Assembly: GCA_003559855.1 (NCBI GenBank)
Contig: PWJZ01000076.1
Span: forward strand, 1 to 57,693
Reading direction: 5' to 3'
Origin: Bacteroidales bacterium
GTDB taxonomy: Bacteria; Bacteroidota; Bacteroidia; Bacteroidales; UBA7960
DNA length: 57,693 nt
The translations under genes were made by a program, and so were the position numbers. The notes beneath the pieces are model-generated. The model was not told the origin of the DNA. It saw nothing but the letters and a program-made list of their open reading frames with translations, and did not search any database. Every line of letters begins with the position of its first letter. Within the stretch, counting starts at the first letter, position 1. Positions 36,302 through 45,789 of this stretch are shown piece by piece.

Positions 36302-37372
36302 TTATTTATTCAGATTGATGTTCATAGCTGACAGCATGTTGCCGTAAATGTTATTTAAAGCGCTTATATTGCTTGTCAGTTTATCCATTTCTTCTCTGTA
36401 TTTTTTAGTATCTTCTGCAGAGTTATTGATATTTTCAATAAGTGTTCCCATAGTTTCCTGAAGTTTGCTGCTATGCTGGTACTGTTCGTTTGATGACTGA
36501 AGTTGTAATTCATAGACAGCGTTGAGGGCTGAGAGATTTTCGACAGTTTCCTTCAGTTGATTGCTGAAATCTTGCCCGCCTTCACTTGATTTTTGCAAAG
36601 CATCCACTGTTTTTGTCAAAGATTCGGTACTGCTTGCATAAACTTCTGCCAGTTTATTAGTATGCCCTGTTATATTCTTCAGGCTTTCGTTATATTCCTT
36701 GGTAGTGTCAAGGTTCTCTTTTGCTGTTTCAGAGGTTTTCTTGTACGAGTCACTTATTTGGTTGACTGATTGCACTGCACTTTGCAAACTGTTGGCGTAC
36801 TCTTCACTGAGACTCAAATCGTGTTTAAGGTATTCGGCAGTGCTTTTATATGATTCGCTGAGTTCCAGCACCGATTGAGAAGCTGCTTCCATATTTTGAA
36901 TATAGTTATTTGTTGCTATGGCAGCGTTTGAGATATCGGCGAGTTTTTGTGTATTTTCACTCAGGTTTCTCAGTCCTTGCCCCAGATTTTCAATCAACTC
37001 CGGACCAATATCAGCTTCTTCGAGTAATTTATCCAGGTTACTCGACAGTGTTATGCTTTGTGCTGTTACTGGTGCTGCGGCAACATCGCTAGATGCTCTC
37101 AGCGACTTTCTTTTTTCTCTTTCTGCTTCATCAAGATCATCAAGGCCTGCCAGTTCGGGATAAACCAGTGACCAGTCAGGCTCTGAATGGACAGGTTCGA
37201 ATGCCGACATAAAAAATATGAAAGCCTCGGTACCGATGCCAACAACAAGCATAATATCTGCTCCCGGATAGTGCTGTATCTTAAATAGTGCACCTAAAAG
37301 TACAACGGATGCTCCAAATCCGTATAATTTTATCATCCAGCTCTTAAAGGTTTTTGTGTGGGTGAATTTCAT
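36302..37372 (-). CDS. gldL: Type IX secretion motor protein GldL, with long coiled-coil tail
   Basis: Inner-membrane partner of GldM; 356 residues. Two N-terminal helices (about 15-30 and 38-58, with KIQHYPGADIMLVVGIGTEA between and in them) form the motor part, where a conserved Glu sits in the second helix. From about residue 105 to the end the chain is helical with many Asn/Ser/Thr/Glu heptads, a cytoplasmic coiled coil. The Flavobacterium johnsoniae protein is shorter, at about 215 residues; long forms occur in Bacteroidales (PorL). Confidence 0.94.
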   Translation of the reverse strand: MKFTHTKTFKSWMIKLYGFGASVVLLGALFKIQHYPGADIMLVVGIGTEAFIFFMSAFEPVHSEPDWSLVYPELAGLDDLDEAEREKRKSLRASSDVAAAPVTAQSITLSSNLDKLLEEADIGPELIENLGQGLRNLSENTQKLADISNAAIATNNYIQNMEAASQSVLELSESYKSTAEYLKHDLSLSEEYANSLQSAVQSVNQISDSYKKTSETAKENLDTTKEYNESLKNITGHTNKLAEVYASSTESLTKTVDALQKSSEGGQDFSNQLKETVENLSALNAVYELQLQSSNEQYQHSSKLQETMGTLIENINNSAEDTKKYREEMDKLTSNISALNNIYGNMLSAMNINLNK

Positions 37373-37450
37373 AGTTATTTAGAGTTTAAGGTTTAATTTT
37401 GTTTGTTTTACTGTTTTTAATATATATTGGCTTTTTTATAACGTACAAAT

Positions 37451-38323
37451 TTAATAAATATTTGATGTTCCAGCACCTGTAGCCCGCTCTCTTCCCATAT
37501 GTGTTTGAACGGTGCGAAAACCGATATAGGATTTTGCTGTATCCTGGTATTCGTAGGTTCTTGTGCTTACTTGCAGGTAATGAGCCACATCTTTCCATGA
37601 ACCGCCTCTTATCACCTTTCTTTTAAGCGTTGGAGGATCGTCTTCCTCTGCTTCATAATGATAGTCCATATTCATATCATGTCCAAATATATAAAACGAT
37701 TCATCGTAAGCATTTCGTGTCCATTCTGAAACATTTCCTGCCATATCGTACAGACCGAAGTCGTTGGGCGGGTAATGAGCAACTATGACTGTTTGAAATC
37801 CTCCGTCTGATACATAGTCTCCACGCATAGGCTTGAAGTTGGCCAGAAAGCATCCGTCAATATTTCTGGTATATGGTCCGCCCCATGGGTATGGGTTGAG
37901 TTCACGACCGCCTCTTGCGGCATATTCCCACTCTGCTTCCGTAGGCAGACGGAAATCCATCGCAAATGGTTGCCCGCGACCTTCCAGATAATTGTTAAGG
38001 TATTGAGTTCTCCATACTGCAAATGCCCGAGCCTGTAGCCAGTTGACACCTACAACGGGATAATGGTCAAAGGTCGGATGCCAGAAGTACATCTTGGTCA
38101 TTGGCTCATTATATGCATAAGTGAAATCATGAATCCAGCTAAGGGTGTCAGGATATATATGCGTTTCCCATTCCCTCACGAATTCCTGCCTGGGTGTATC
38201 ACGTTCGCCTCTCCTTGCAGCCCTGTTTAAATCTATTATATGATAACGATAAATAAGTTTTCTCGTATCAATCTCCCTGCGGCGGAAAAATCTTTCATGT
38301 TCTGGCAAATATAATTCTGACAA
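37451..38323 (-). CDS. gldK: GldK, C-terminal part, cut off from the N-terminal part by an in-frame amber codon
   Basis: The frame is open from just after the TAG at 38348-38350 down to 37451, giving about 298 residues; the marked start is a TTG at 38321-38323 preceded by a purine-rich stretch. It contains the formylglycine-enzyme-like fold: FRLPTEAEWEYAARGG, YPWGGPYTRNIDGCFLANF, LYDMAGNVSEW, VIRGGSWKD and SYIGFRTV. These blocks follow the same order as in Flavobacterium GldK. It is in the same reading frame as the upstream part. Without readthrough it could be made only from a weak internal start, and would then lack the lipoprotein signal. Confidence 0.85.
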   Translation of the reverse strand: MSELYLPEHERFFRRREIDTRKLIYRYHIIDLNRAARRGERDTPRQEFVREWETHIYPDTLSWIHDFTYAYNEPMTKMYFWHPTFDHYPVVGVNWLQARAFAVWRTQYLNNYLEGRGQPFAMDFRLPTEAEWEYAARGGRELNPYPWGGPYTRNIDGCFLANFKPMRGDYVSDGGFQTVIVAHYPPNDFGLYDMAGNVSEWTRNAYDESFYIFGHDMNMDYHYEAEEDDPPTLKRKVIRGGSWKDVAHYLQVSTRTYEYQDTAKSYIGFRTVQTHMGRERATGAGTSNIY

Positions 38324-38347
38324 TTGTTCTCTTTCCTCTTCACCGTC

Positions 38348-38749
38348 CTATCTGATCCTGGGCCTCCAGTTGAGCAACGGCGGCTCCAGATCCATGCCAT
38401 ATTCATCCATCAATATCAGATAATCTTCATCAATTTCACCTAACAGCATTCTGGCTAAAGAGTCCCTGACCCAATAAACAAACTGACGGTATTGGTTATT
38501 GGTTATCTCTGTTTCATCCATATAAAATGATGACACTGAAACCCTTTTTGAAATGGCATTGTGTGTATATGCTACATCTTCATCTGATGGTCCCATCAAA
38601 AAGCTTCCCATTGGGATGTATACCATTCCCGGTGATTGAACTTCATGGAAAGTTGGTCTGTCTACCACGCCGACTAAATGACCTCGGTGCCTGCGTTCAC
38701 AACCGGCCAATAAAACAATGATCAATGAGAATAAAACTAATTTTTTCAT
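38348..38749 (-). CDS. gldK: GldK, N-terminal part with lipoprotein signal, ending at an in-frame amber codon
   Basis: GldK is an outer-membrane lipoprotein of the T9SS core ring with GldN. This piece has 133 residues. It begins with a lipobox (LVLFSLIIVLLAGC, Cys17). The start of the formylglycine-enzyme-like domain follows (GMVYIPMGSFLMGPSDEDV, SFYMDETEITNNQYRQFV). It stops at TAG (38350-38348) after NWRPRIR, and the same frame continues with DGEEEREQLSELYLPEHERF. The two pieces joined give about 432 residues, close to normal GldK length. A nonsense mutation, readthrough or a base error in the sequence are the options. Confidence 0.88.
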   Translation of the reverse strand: MKKLVLFSLIIVLLAGCERRHRGHLVGVVDRPTFHEVQSPGMVYIPMGSFLMGPSDEDVAYTHNAISKRVSVSSFYMDETEITNNQYRQFVYWVRDSLARMLLGEIDEDYLILMDEYGMDLEPPLLNWRPRIR

Positions 38750-38898
38750 GATTAATTTATAATTTATTTATAACCACTTTTTTCAAAAAATAATATCGTT
38801 AGTAATGAGCTTTAAATTTTTTAACGATAAATTATTTATATTGTTACATTGTATGCCAATATTTTTCATATCGTGGTTGTCAATATTTTATTTTATAC

Positions 38899-39855
38899 TT
38901 ACAAAAACCTTGTTGTTCTGTGAGGTCTTGGTATGCGTTCTATTTCAAGGTCGAAGCAATATTGCAGCAATATTTCATGACTTCCGTAGCTTCGTCCGTG
39001 ACGACCTATCAAAGAAGTAGTTATATCATAAGAATAACCTATACTTATCTGGTCGATATTCAGCCCTAAAAAGACAGCAACTGCATCATCATGACGGTAG
39101 CTCAATCCTCCCCACACTCTTTGGTTGTAGGTGACCAGTGTATTGAAATCCATCTGTATTGAATTAATATCCGTTTTTAACAATACCGATGGACTTACAA
39201 CGAAAGACGGGTTATTTGGCCAAGGGAAACTCATTCCTCCAGTCAAATAAGCATGTCTTTTAAGTTCATACACGGCATCTCCCTGGCCGATTTCCCGGCT
39301 GCTTTCCAACATCTGAGCAAAGGATAATCCTGCCCACCAGTAATCCGATTTGTAAAAAGCTCCAAAACCCAGATCAATAAACATTGCCGATTCATCACTG
39401 GCACCCGTAAGAGCCGGGTCACCTTCATTTATTGGCCTGAATTGTTCGAAATCAATGGTCTTGTCAAGAAATCCTGCCTGAAAACCAATTCCAAAATCCC
39501 CAAAACCAATTGGTGTGCTAAAAGCATAACCGAACTTTATGCCCAGGTTTGTTTCAAATCCCAATTGATCCTGTAAAAAACCAGCCGATACCCCTCCTCG
39601 TAAAACAGGTATCGGCGCATCAATATTAAGACTGTATGTTTGAGGGTGTACCCGTGTATCCTCATCATCACGAAATCCTATCCACTGTTGCCTGACAAGT
39701 GCTGTAGCACATATTGCATTTCGCAAACCTGCATAGCCGGGATTGAAACCCATAATGTTAAACATATTGTGGCTGAATTGTACATCTTGTTGTGACCATA
39801 CAGGGTGAAACAAGAAAAATATACAAAACAAAAAAGGAATACTTTTTTTTAACAT
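38899..39855 (-). CDS. PorP/SprF family type IX secretion outer-membrane protein
   Basis: 318 residues with a signal peptide (1-21, ending VWSQQ), then a predicted 14-strand beta-barrel. Family blocks are FSHNMFNIMGFNPGYAGLR near the N-terminus and ISIGYSYDITTSLIGRHGRS with ILLQYCF near the C-terminus. Members anchor or partner T9SS components and adhesins at the outer membrane. It is first in the minus-strand cluster leading into gldKLMN, as in porPKLMN of Porphyromonas, which supports the PorP reading. Confidence 0.92.
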   Translation of the reverse strand: MLKKSIPFLFCIFFLFHPVWSQQDVQFSHNMFNIMGFNPGYAGLRNAICATALVRQQWIGFRDDEDTRVHPQTYSLNIDAPIPVLRGGVSAGFLQDQLGFETNLGIKFGYAFSTPIGFGDFGIGFQAGFLDKTIDFEQFRPINEGDPALTGASDESAMFIDLGFGAFYKSDYWWAGLSFAQMLESSREIGQGDAVYELKRHAYLTGGMSFPWPNNPSFVVSPSVLLKTDINSIQMDFNTLVTYNQRVWGGLSYRHDDAVAVFLGLNIDQISIGYSYDITTSLIGRHGRSYGSHEILLQYCFDLEIERIPRPHRTTRFL

Positions 39856-39960
39856 CCTTGTCTTTATTTGACGGTTAAGATAAAATTATTCAGGGGGAAA
39901 CAAAATCGTTTACCAAACAGCCAAAAATATTAATGGTTAATATGTATTTTTTAAAGAGTG

Positions 39961-39987
39961 TAAAGATACAATAATTTTTTTTTACCA
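39961..39987 (-). promoter_or_regulatory. Likely promoter for the porP-gldKLMN operon
   Basis: On the minus strand TATCTTTA (39968-39961) differs from TAnnTTTG at the last base. TTGG (39987-39984) lies at about the right -33 distance. The leader would be about 100 bases. Confidence 0.35.
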
Positions 39988-40074
39988 ATAATGAGTTGTT
40001 GTTTTTTTTGATACCAAGCCTTCAAAGAACATTTGAATTTTTAAAAAAATTTTGAATTACAATGTAACCACATT

Positions 40075-40101
40075 ATAAACCAAATAAACCAAATAAACCA
40101 A
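40075..40101. repeat. Three perfect 9-bp tandem units
   Basis: ATAAACCAA is repeated three times without change in the spacer between the T9SS operon and queG. Noncoding. Confidence 0.75.
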
Positions 40102-40337
40102 GCAAAAATATATTGGTTCAAAGTAAATTTTATCCGTAATTATACTGTTTATTGCCCACATATTTTTGCTGATAATGTATTTTCCTGTATTTAATGGATT
40201 TTGTATGGTGCAGCAGGGAACAAGCAATTATTTGCAGAGTATAAGGGGACAATTTTGAACTGATTTTGAAAAGTAATAATATATGTATTTATAATCAGAT
40301 GATAGTTTTTTATGATCATGTGATAATTTTTGATCTG

Positions 40338-41288
40338 TTATTTTCGGCATATTTGAATGTTGTTTTTAAGCTTTTCGTATTTAATGCGTGTCATTACCGA
40401 ATTCGTATTCTTAATATATGATATATATTTTTCTTTGCTCAGGTTTTCCCATTGTTTATTGGTGAGATCAAGAATTTTTTTGTTGATGCCGAAAAGGTTT
40501 TTGTTTTCCGGCCTGGCAAAACGGTTCCACGGGCATATATCCTGGCAAATATCACATCCGAAAACCCAGTTGAATAAATTATGACCTGCATTTTCATCGA
40601 TATGATCTTTCATTTCAATATTAAGGTAAGAGATACATTTTTGTGCATTTACGAAACCTTCTTTGCTGATAGCTCCTGACGGGCAAATCTCAATACAGAG
40701 TGTGCAATTACCGCAGCGGTTTTTCTGAAACGGTTTGTCATATTCCAATTCAATATCAATTATTAATTCACATAAAAATACGAAGCTGCCATATTGCGGG
40801 ATGATCAGGCAGCCGTTTTTTCCTATCCATCCAAGACCTGCCTTTTGTGCCCATGATTTTTCCATAACAGGTGCCGAATCTACAAATGCTCGTCCGTTAA
40901 CATTACCCGATTGTTCATATATATGGTCAAGCAGATGCAATAGCTTTTCTTTCAGAACCAAATGATAATCTTTTCCATAGGCGTATTTTGATATCCTGTA
41001 TTTAGTTTCGGGGTTTTGCTTTTTTGCCGGGTAATAATTAACGGCTAACGATATAACTGATCTGGCATTATCAAGAAGCAATGATGGGTTGAACCGTAAT
41101 GACAGATTTTTGTTAAGATAGCCCATTTTGCCGTGGCATTTCATTGAAAGCCATTTTTCATACCTGTGTTTTTCTGTTGTAAGTTTTGTGGCAGGAGCTA
41201 TTCCACAAAAATCAAATCCAAGTTTTTTGGCTGTTTTTTTTATTATGTTCGTATTGATCTTATTATTAGACGATTTTTGGGTTCTCAT
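40338..41288 (-). CDS. queG: Epoxyqueuosine reductase
   Basis: Cobalamin- and Fe-S-dependent enzyme that performs the last step of queuosine synthesis in tRNA; 316 residues. The N-terminal region has the family block KKLGFDFCGIAPATKL. Two [4Fe-4S] sites are visible (CGNCTLCIEICPSGAI and CDICQDICPWNRF), as is the SWAQKAGLGWIGKNGCLI block. It begins 30 bases after ruvB ends, and is probably in the same transcript, although the functions are unrelated. Confidence 0.94.
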   Translation of the reverse strand: MRTQKSSNNKINTNIIKKTAKKLGFDFCGIAPATKLTTEKHRYEKWLSMKCHGKMGYLNKNLSLRFNPSLLLDNARSVISLAVNYYPAKKQNPETKYRISKYAYGKDYHLVLKEKLLHLLDHIYEQSGNVNGRAFVDSAPVMEKSWAQKAGLGWIGKNGCLIIPQYGSFVFLCELIIDIELEYDKPFQKNRCGNCTLCIEICPSGAISKEGFVNAQKCISYLNIEMKDHIDENAGHNLFNWVFGCDICQDICPWNRFARPENKNLFGINKKILDLTNKQWENLSKEKYISYIKNTNSVMTRIKYEKLKNNIQICRK

Positions 41289-41318
41289 AGTAATAATATA
41301 ATTCTATGTTCAGGAATA

Positions 41319-42344
41319 TCAGTCGAAGAGTGATTTTTGTGACGGATGTTTAGTTTTTCCCAGGTGTTTATAAGCATTTTCGGTTGCTTCACGCCCGCGT
41401 TGTGTCCTTTGCAGATAGCCTTCCTGTATGAGGAAGGGTTCGTAAACTTCTTCTATGGTTCCGGGGTCTTCTCCCACAGCGGTAGATATGGTATTAAGTC
41501 CGACCGGCCCTCCTTTGAACTTTTCAATAATGGTGTTGAGTATTTTGTTATCCATTTCGTCGAGTCCGTGTTTGTCGACGTTTAAAGCATTCAGCGCAAA
41601 GAGTGTTATTTCAAGGTCAATTTTTCCTTTGTTTTTCACCTGTGCAAAATCACGTACTCTTCTGAGCAAAGCATTGGCTATTCGGGGTGTGCCCCGGCTG
41701 CGTTGTGAGATCTCTTTTGCGGCTTCGTCGTTGATGTCGACCTTGAGAATTGAAGCTGACCTGATGACAATTTTTTTCAGTAAGCCGGCATCGTAGTAAT
41801 TAAGTCTTGATGTTATGCCAAAGCGTGCGCGAAGGGGTGATGTCAGAAGCCCTGAGCGTGTCGTCGCCCCAATTAAGGTAAACGGATTTAGTTTTATTTC
41901 TATGCTTCTGGCGTTTGGCCCGCTTTCTATCATTATGTCGATACGGTAATCTTCCATTGCCGAATATAGATATTCTTCTATCACAGGGCTTAACCGGTGT
42001 ATTTCATCTATAAACAAAACATCGCTGGCTTCCAGGTTGGTAAGTAATCCGGCAAGGTCGCCGGGTTTGTCAAGAACCGGCCCTGATGTGTGTTTAATGG
42101 TTACACCCATTTCATTGGCAATGATATGTGCAAGCGTTGTCTTGCCCAGCCCCGGAGGCCCGTGAAGTAAAACGTGGTCAAGTGCCTCGTCACGCTGCCG
42201 GGCTGCCTCAACAAACACACGAAGATTGTCAACTACCTGCTTCTGACCAGTAAAACTGACAAATGTGTCAGGTCGTAAAGCCTTCTCAAACTCTTTCTCT
42301 TCAAAAGTGAGATTTGCAGCCGTGGAATCAAGGTTCTTATTCAT
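41319..42344 (-). CDS. ruvB: Holliday junction branch-migration helicase RuvB
   Basis: AAA+ motor that drives branch migration with RuvA; 341 residues, normal length. Walker A is [12 protein letters not shown] (about 65-76), Walker B is [10 protein letters not shown], and sensor 1 lies in [21 protein letters not shown]. The C-terminal winged-helix domain ends with [13 protein letters not shown]. The start ATG lies directly upstream of the [21 protein letters not shown] region. ruvA and ruvC are not in the window. Confidence 0.98.
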   Translation of the reverse strand: MNKNLDSTAANLTFEEKEFEKALRPDTFVSFTGQKQVVDNLRVFVEAARQRDEALDHVLLHGPPGLGKTTLAHIIANEMGVTIKHTSGPVLDKPGDLAGLLTNLEASDVLFIDEIHRLSPVIEEYLYSAMEDYRIDIMIESGPNARSIEIKLNPFTLIGATTRSGLLTSPLRARFGITSRLNYYDAGLLKKIVIRSASILKVDINDEAAKEISQRSRGTPRIANALLRRVRDFAQVKNKGKIDLEITLFALNALNVDKHGLDEMDNKILNTIIEKFKGGPVGLNTISTAVGEDPGTIEEVYEPFLIQEGYLQRTQRGREATENAYKHLGKTKHPSQKSLFD

Positions 42345-42457
42345 ATCAGAAATATTCTATTGATTCTGCTAAATTAATAAAACCTTATGAACTATTTTTA
42401 TGTTGTTGCTTTTTGAAATCTTGTTTTTTGGCAAAATTTTAAAAATAAACTGAGTAA

Positions 42458-42506
42458 TATTCGAATATCGAACAACGATTTACGATTTGAGATTTACCAA
42501 GTGATA
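42458..42506. repeat. Degenerate 7-bp periodic repeat upstream of ruvB
   Basis: Seven successive 7-base units, the clearest ending in TCGA, ACGA or GAGA (for example TATTCGA, ATATCGA). It sits in the 279-base gap between ruvB and the M16 peptidase gene. Confidence 0.5.
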
Positions 42507-42519
42507 ATTGGTTTCGCCG

Positions 42520-42557
42520 GGCTCCACTAAGTTCAGGTTAATGCAATTAGTGGAGCC
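42520..42557. terminator. 11-bp perfect inverted repeat after the M16 peptidase gene
   Basis: GGCTCCACTAA (42520-42530) pairs exactly with 42547-42557 around a 16-base loop, about 65 bases past the peptidase stop on the minus strand. No T run follows, so it is a hairpin of uncertain function. Confidence 0.45.
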
Positions 42558-42623
42558 AAATAAACATTTCTAATATCCCGCTTGCGGCTTTTTTTTAGGC
42601 TTGTCCCGAAAAAACATGGTAAC

Positions 42624-45548
42624 TTAATATCCAAAAATATCTTCAAGGGTCAGGTAGTACACTTTACCATATTTTTCAAGGCCTTCAATGTCAATCTCAT
42701 CTTTTTTACCCAAAACCAGTATATTGTAGTTATTATCCTTAACATATTGTTGCTGGAATTCTAACAGATCGTCGAAGGTCATGGTTTTAACCTGATTAAA
42801 GATAGTTTCCCTGACATCATGGTCTCTTTCCATTTTGCGGGCGTTCTCATAGTTGAAAAGCACGCTTGTTCCGGTAACTCTTGTGCTGCGAATACGTTCG
42901 AGTATAGTTTCTTTTGATACATCAAAGCTATAAGTTGAATGTGGCATATTATTAAGCAGGTCACTCATTCCTTCCATTGCTTCGGGCAATTTGTCATTTT
43001 GTGTTGCTATATAAGTGCGTATGAAATGGCTCCGGTCAGGACGCGATGGAGTGGTATATCCTGCAAAAGCGGCATATGCCAATCCTTTGGCTTCACGCAG
43101 TTCCTGAAAGATAATTGAAGACATCCCGCTGCCAAAATATGTATTGAACATATGAATGGATGGTATCTTTTGTTCATTATATTTGACCGGCTCTGAAATC
43201 ATTATTATCTCAACCTGGGTCATATCATAATCGACAACAAAGACAAGAGTTTCATCACTGTCAAGTTTTGGAAAAACTTCCTCTTCAGGTAATGCGACAG
43301 GTTTTTCAGGAACTTTGTGATATGTTCTTAAGAGATATGTTAATACCTCTGGTTGATGTGTGCCATAATACAGAATACGATGCGGATATGAATTTAAATT
43401 ATGGATACTTTCGATCAACTCAACACTCGTAACCTCCATTAATTCTTCCCCCGGCAATATATTGGTAAAAGGGTTATGATTGCCATATATCCCGTAATTG
43501 AACATGGCTCTCCACAAAATCATGTTTTTATTTAATTTTTGATCCTCACGACTGCGCAATATATCTCTTTTAAGATTGTCAAGGGCTTGTTCGTTGGGTT
43601 GGGCATCTGAAAGAAGGCTTTCAAAAAGTTGCAGACCTTTTTCAATGTTATCTTTTAAACCGGTCAGATAAACGTATACCTGGTCTTCTGAGCTGAAAAC
43701 ATTGAATGAACAGCCTGTTTTATACAATTCCTGCCTTATTTGCTCCGGCGAAAATTTGCTGGTTCCCAGATATTCAAGGTAGTTGATAGCCATCTCCAGC
43801 CTGGGGTCGTGGTTTGTTCCCATGTCAAAAACATAATAAAGAGTGAAAATATCGGAAATTGTATTTTCAGTATAGTAAACCGGTATATGTTCATTAAATC
43901 TTATCTTGGTGATATCTCTTTCGTAGTCTAGGAACACCGGTTCTACAGGTTCGGTTTCGATATTCATCACTTCTTTATAAAATTCACTTTTAGCATCTCT
44001 GTTAAGGACAACGGGGGTTATTTGTGGTTTTTCGACTTTGATCACGGAATCGTCGGTGCCTGTTCTTTTATAAACCACAGCATAATTATTGCCGTAGTAT
44101 TCATTTGCAAAGTCTATTATGTCTTGTTTTGTGATCTTTTCGTATCGTTCAAATGCAGCCAGTACGTCTTTCCATGGTATGTCATTGATAAAGCTATTCA
44201 ATAACATTCTGAATCTTCCGCTGTTACTTTCAAACAAACGGACACGTGTGAGCTGCAGGTCGTTGATAGCAGCTTCAATAAGCCAATCGGGGAATTCACC
44301 TTTTTTAACCAGTTCAATTTGTTTGAGCAGTAAATTTCCGACCTCTTCGAGCGATTGGTCCTGTTTTGGTCTGCCGTATAGAGAATGTGTGCTGTAATTT
44401 TTTTTAGCATAAACGGATGAGCTTCCTCCCAGGATTTTCTGTGCCTGGTTTAAGTTAAGGTCTATCAGCCCGGCTGTACGGTTATATAAAATTTTATTGG
44501 TTATTGCGAGAAGGTCTGCTTCAGGAGTTCCTGTACCGGGCAATCTGAACCCTATTCTGACAAATTCGGCATCCGGTCCTAAAACTTCAACCTCAATGGG
44601 TTCGGTGATCACCATTTCCTTTTCCGGCTTATATTCGTCCAATTCAGCCGGCCTGAAATTACCGAAGTGCTTATCGATTTTTTTGATTACCTTTTCCGGG
44701 TCAAAATCGCCCGACATAATAAGAGCCATGTTGTTGGGAACGTATCTTTCATTATAGTAATGCCGTATATTTCTCAGAGAAGGGTCTTTGAGGTGTTCCT
44801 GCGAACCAAGTATGGTCTGTGTTCCATAAGTATGATGGGGGTATAAAGCAAGCATCAGTGCTTCACTTGCTTTTCTGGCATCGCGGTCGAGACTCATGTT
44901 TTTCTCTTCATAAACTACTTCAAGTTCAGTGTGAAATAACCTGAATATAGGGTTTCTGAATCTTTCAGCTTCAATTAAAAGCCACTGTTCTATTTGGTTT
45001 GAAGGTATATCGTTTATGTAAACGGTTTGTTCAACTCCTGTAAAAGCATTCGTTCCGCGTGCACCCATCGAACTGAGCATACGGTTATATTCATTTGGTA
45101 TCGCATATTTCGAAGCTTCATAAGATACTGAGTCAATAATTTCATAAATTGCTGCACGCTCTTGATCATCAGTAAGAGACCGGTGTATCTCGTAAAGGCT
45201 GTCGATCTGTTCTAGATAAAATTTTTCCTTTTCCCAGTTAAGAGTGCCAAAACGGTCAGTGCCTTTAAACATCAGATGTTCAAGATAGTGAGAAAGTCCG
45301 GTGTCGTCCGGGGGATCATGCTTGCCTCCTGTACGAACGGCAATGGCCGTTTGAATGCGTGGCTCCAGTTCATTTACTGTTAAATATACTTTCAATCCGT
45401 TTTCAAGCTCGTAAATGTATGTATCTAAAGGATCTCCGGCAACAGTTTCAAGTTGATAAACAGTGTTTGCTGTGGTTGGAATTCCAATAAATATAGCGAA
45501 ACAACAGATCAAAAAGGATTTGACGATTTTTAGCATTGATTGATTCAT
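42624..45548 (-). CDS. Exported M16 family zinc metallopeptidase
   Basis: Pitrilysin/insulinase-family protein of 974 residues with a signal peptide (about 8-28). The inverted zinc motif HxxEH is His87-Tyr-Leu-Glu90-His91, and the distal glutamate is expected in the helix after it. The chain has two M16 halves: the catalytic one (about 40-480) and a second, inactive one (about 540-950). This two-halved periplasmic form usually degrades peptides. It is not clearly part of an operon. In a proteolytic organism it could process peptides released by the C25 enzymes; that link is inferred. Confidence 0.93.
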   Translation of the reverse strand: MNQSMLKIVKSFLICCFAIFIGIPTTANTVYQLETVAGDPLDTYIYELENGLKVYLTVNELEPRIQTAIAVRTGGKHDPPDDTGLSHYLEHLMFKGTDRFGTLNWEKEKFYLEQIDSLYEIHRSLTDDQERAAIYEIIDSVSYEASKYAIPNEYNRMLSSMGARGTNAFTGVEQTVYINDIPSNQIEQWLLIEAERFRNPIFRLFHTELEVVYEEKNMSLDRDARKASEALMLALYPHHTYGTQTILGSQEHLKDPSLRNIRHYYNERYVPNNMALIMSGDFDPEKVIKKIDKHFGNFRPAELDEYKPEKEMVITEPIEVEVLGPDAEFVRIGFRLPGTGTPEADLLAITNKILYNRTAGLIDLNLNQAQKILGGSSSVYAKKNYSTHSLYGRPKQDQSLEEVGNLLLKQIELVKKGEFPDWLIEAAINDLQLTRVRLFESNSGRFRMLLNSFINDIPWKDVLAAFERYEKITKQDIIDFANEYYGNNYAVVYKRTGTDDSVIKVEKPQITPVVLNRDAKSEFYKEVMNIETEPVEPVFLDYERDITKIRFNEHIPVYYTENTISDIFTLYYVFDMGTNHDPRLEMAINYLEYLGTSKFSPEQIRQELYKTGCSFNVFSSEDQVYVYLTGLKDNIEKGLQLFESLLSDAQPNEQALDNLKRDILRSREDQKLNKNMILWRAMFNYGIYGNHNPFTNILPGEELMEVTSVELIESIHNLNSYPHRILYYGTHQPEVLTYLLRTYHKVPEKPVALPEEEVFPKLDSDETLVFVVDYDMTQVEIIMISEPVKYNEQKIPSIHMFNTYFGSGMSSIIFQELREAKGLAYAAFAGYTTPSRPDRSHFIRTYIATQNDKLPEAMEGMSDLLNNMPHSTYSFDVSKETILERIRSTRVTGTSVLFNYENARKMERDHDVRETIFNQVKTMTFDDLLEFQQQYVKDNNYNILVLGKKDEIDIEGLEKYGKVYYLTLEDIFGY

Positions 45549-45789
45549 AATAATAAGGTTTTAGGTAAATGTTAATTTATGATGAAAAAAATGATTTAAT
45601 TTAAATTTATAATTCATTTTCAAAATTTTAACCCTACACCGTGAAATGCAACATTATATTAAAAAGAGATAAAATTTTTAATATTTTTTTTGAAAACTTT
45701 TATAAAATCAATCCGGAATTTTGTAATTTTCCATCAAATATAATAATATTAATATAAAACTTTAAAAAAGTTAAATTCAAGTCTGCAAA

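Larger units (their letters stand above)
39856..40337. other. Spacer upstream of the T9SS operon
   Basis: 482 AT-rich bases without a supported gene. They hold a likely promoter for the porP-gldKLMN operon (39961-39987) and a 9-bp tandem repeat (40075-40101). Nothing else was recognised. Confidence 0.55.

Noticed and set aside
38348-38350. Reassignment of TAG to a sense codon in this organism
   Set aside because: The NuoF-like gene and mce both end with TAG at the expected family length, so TAG works as stop here.
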